This document shows, piece after piece, positions 36,511-37,228 of a DNA stretch of 37,228 nucleotides. The notes under the pieces were generated by a model, which did not search any database, was not told where the DNA came from, and worked only from the letters and a program-made list of their open reading frames with translations. The position numbers were made by a program, and so were the translations under genes. Numbering within the stretch: position 1 is the stretch's first letter; every line of letters begins with the position of its first letter. This stretch comes from Alphaproteobacteria bacterium (lineage in GTDB: Bacteria; Pseudomonadota; Alphaproteobacteria; UBA2966): contig JABIFY010000026.1 in assembly GCA_018650465.1 (NCBI GenBank), positions 1 through 37,228 on the forward strand. Direction: 5' to 3'.

Positions 36511-36543
36511 TTTGATGACAATCATGTGAAGTTTTTGTGACAG
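36511..36543 (-). promoter_or_regulatory. PHO box upstream of pstS (three 11-bp units)
   Basis: On the minus strand the 33 bases divide into CTGTCACAAAA, ACTTCACATGA and TTGTCATCAAA. The TCA core recurs with exactly 11-base spacing, as expected for PhoB dimers bound in tandem. First and third units match CTGTCAT at six of seven positions; the middle one is weaker. It lies 85 to 117 bases before the pstS start, in the divergent gap with the GNAT gene. Confidence 0.8.
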
Positions 36544-36605
36544 TGTTCAGAGGCTCAAAAGGCGTCGGATAATATAATCCCGGCGCACAAATCAAGAGGG
36601 TTACC

Positions 36606-37022
36606 ATGCCGGAGATCATTGCAGATCACGATCAGTCGCAAGCAGATGGAGATGCCGTTACGGCTTGGTTGATGCAGCACTCTGACGAGGCCGAACAGCC
36701 CTGGAACCCGATCCCCTATGCCTTCACATTGATGGACGACGGTCGTATCAGAGGTGGCTTGATAGGCAATATCAATCGCAGCTGGGCCTATGTGGCGGTC
36801 CTGGCCGTGGATGAAAAACTGCGTGGCCTTGGTTGGGGCGAAAAACTCATGGCCGAGGCAGAGGCCTGGGCGATTGAAAATAAATGCAGCGGCATCTGGC
36901 TCGACACCTTCAGCTTCCAGGCCCCGAAATTTTACAAAAAACTGGGCTTCACCGAATTCGGCAGCCTGCCGAACTTCCCCGACGACCAAACCCGCCATTA
37001 TTTCAAGAAAGAACTGATTTGA
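36606..37022 (+). CDS. GNAT-family N-acetyltransferase
   Basis: This cytoplasmic protein of 138 residues is predicted to transfer an acetyl group from acetyl-CoA to an unknown amine. The GNAT core is clear: GGLIGNINRSWAYVAVLAV leads into motif A with the acetyl-CoA loop RGLGWG (DEKLRGLGWGEKLM), followed by AWAIENKCSGIWLDTFSFQA and the motif-B-like KFYKKLGFTEFG. AAGAGGG lies about 5 bases before the ATG. It is divergent from pstS, so its promoter shares that gap and PhoB could affect it. An 8-bp hairpin (37027-37034 with 37048-37055) just after the stop lacks a U run. Confidence 0.88.
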   Translation: MPEIIADHDQSQADGDAVTAWLMQHSDEAEQPWNPIPYAFTLMDDGRIRGGLIGNINRSWAYVAVLAVDEKLRGLGWGEKLMAEAEAWAIENKCSGIWLDTFSFQAPKFYKKLGFTEFGSLPNFPDDQTRHYFKKELI

Positions 37023-37110
37023 CGCCGCGACGGCCTTGCTCTTGGCAGCCGTCGCACAAAGATGTATTAAGACCCCGGTTCTGGCTTGAGAAGCACCGGA
37101 TCAGACCTGC

Positions 37111-37158
37111 GGAGAGATGACAGAGTGGTCGAATGTGGCGGTCTCGAAAACCGTTGCC
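37111..37158 (+). tRNA. tRNA-Ser(CGA), 5' half only; interrupted
   Basis: The bases from 37111 match a serine tRNA: acceptor strand GGAGAGA, a D-arm with GTGGTCGAA, and an anticodon stem-loop with stem GCGGT (37138-37142), loop CTCGAAA holding anticodon CGA (37145-37147), and stem ACCGT (37150-37154). After about 37156 the match ends. No variable arm, T-loop (GGTTCGAAT) or complementary TCTCTCC is found before the window ends 70 bases later. The gene is therefore interrupted or truncated. Its missing 3' half could lie beyond the window. Confidence 0.82.
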
Positions 37159-37228
37159 AGAAGTTATCCTCACTGACTACACACATATTAAACCACTAAT
37201 AATAAATAATAAAACATTGTATATATAA
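37157..37228. other. AT-rich segment following the broken tRNA
   Basis: The last 72 bases change abruptly to AT-rich DNA, especially 37190-37228, which is almost entirely A and T with few G or C. No gene starts here. The change at the tRNA break suggests the edge of inserted DNA. Confidence 0.55.

Noticed and set aside
37027-37055. Hairpin after the GNAT gene as a terminator
   Set aside because: The 8-bp stem is perfect but the loop is large and no U run follows, so I mention it only within the gene entry.

Overview
The window looks like chromosomal DNA of an alphaproteobacterium, probably Rhodospirillales or a related marine group. This rests on the AtpAGDC order, the gpmI-envC-ctpA-deacetylase-rppH run, the obgE-proB-proA-nadD-rsfS-rlmH run, a PstA with an extended N-terminal region, and short palindromic repeats of the kind common in that class. 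The assignment is inference; there is no rRNA gene in the window to confirm it.

Layout, left to right. (1) 1-4252, plus strand: the end of an F1 ATP synthase operon (alpha, partial; gamma; beta; epsilon), closed by a clear intrinsic terminator. (2) 4253-7098: an accessory island with a nested inverted-repeat element, a membrane protein with a faint S26 signal-peptidase-like region, an unrecognised coiled-coil protein and a composite palindromic repeat. (3) 7099-9414: an APC-type amino acid permease facing a secreted Sel1-repeat protein, with stop codons directly abutting. (4) 9520-22816, minus strand: housekeeping genes in blocks, read right to left: rplU-rpmA (ribosomal proteins, own promoter, structured leader and terminator); obgE-proB-proA-nadD (GTPase, proline synthesis, NAD synthesis; several 4-base overlaps); rsfS-rlmH-ykgJ-like (ribosome silencing, rRNA methylation, Cys-cluster protein); gpmI-envC-ctpA-deacetylase-rppH (glycolysis, cell division and envelope processing, RNA decay). 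Two tandem copies of a composite palindromic element lie between ykgJ-like and gpmI. (5) 23228-29231, minus strand: two tandem paralogous secreted proteins of unknown function, a bacteriohemerythrin, a MoxR ATPase/CoxE-like VWA pair and an acyl-CoA dehydrogenase. (6) 29395-36426: a 7TM sensor histidine kinase whose 3' end overlaps the convergent phoB gene, then the high-affinity phosphate transporter pstSCAB read towards phoB, with a good three-unit PHO box upstream of pstS. No phoU is present between pstB and phoB. (7) 36606-37228: a GNAT acetyltransferase and the 5' half of a tRNA-Ser(CGA) gene. The tRNA match breaks off just after the anticodon stem and is followed by strongly AT-rich DNA running off the window.

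The strongest leads for something new are the interrupted tRNA-Ser (a likely integration boundary or an intron), the composite palindromes whose stems differ by compensating base changes, a 31-bp perfect inverted repeat ahead of obgE, an 18-bp perfect hairpin that contains the stop codon of the CoxE-like gene, and the unassigned gene pair at 4715-6661. No complete new defence or mobile system is visible inside the window.
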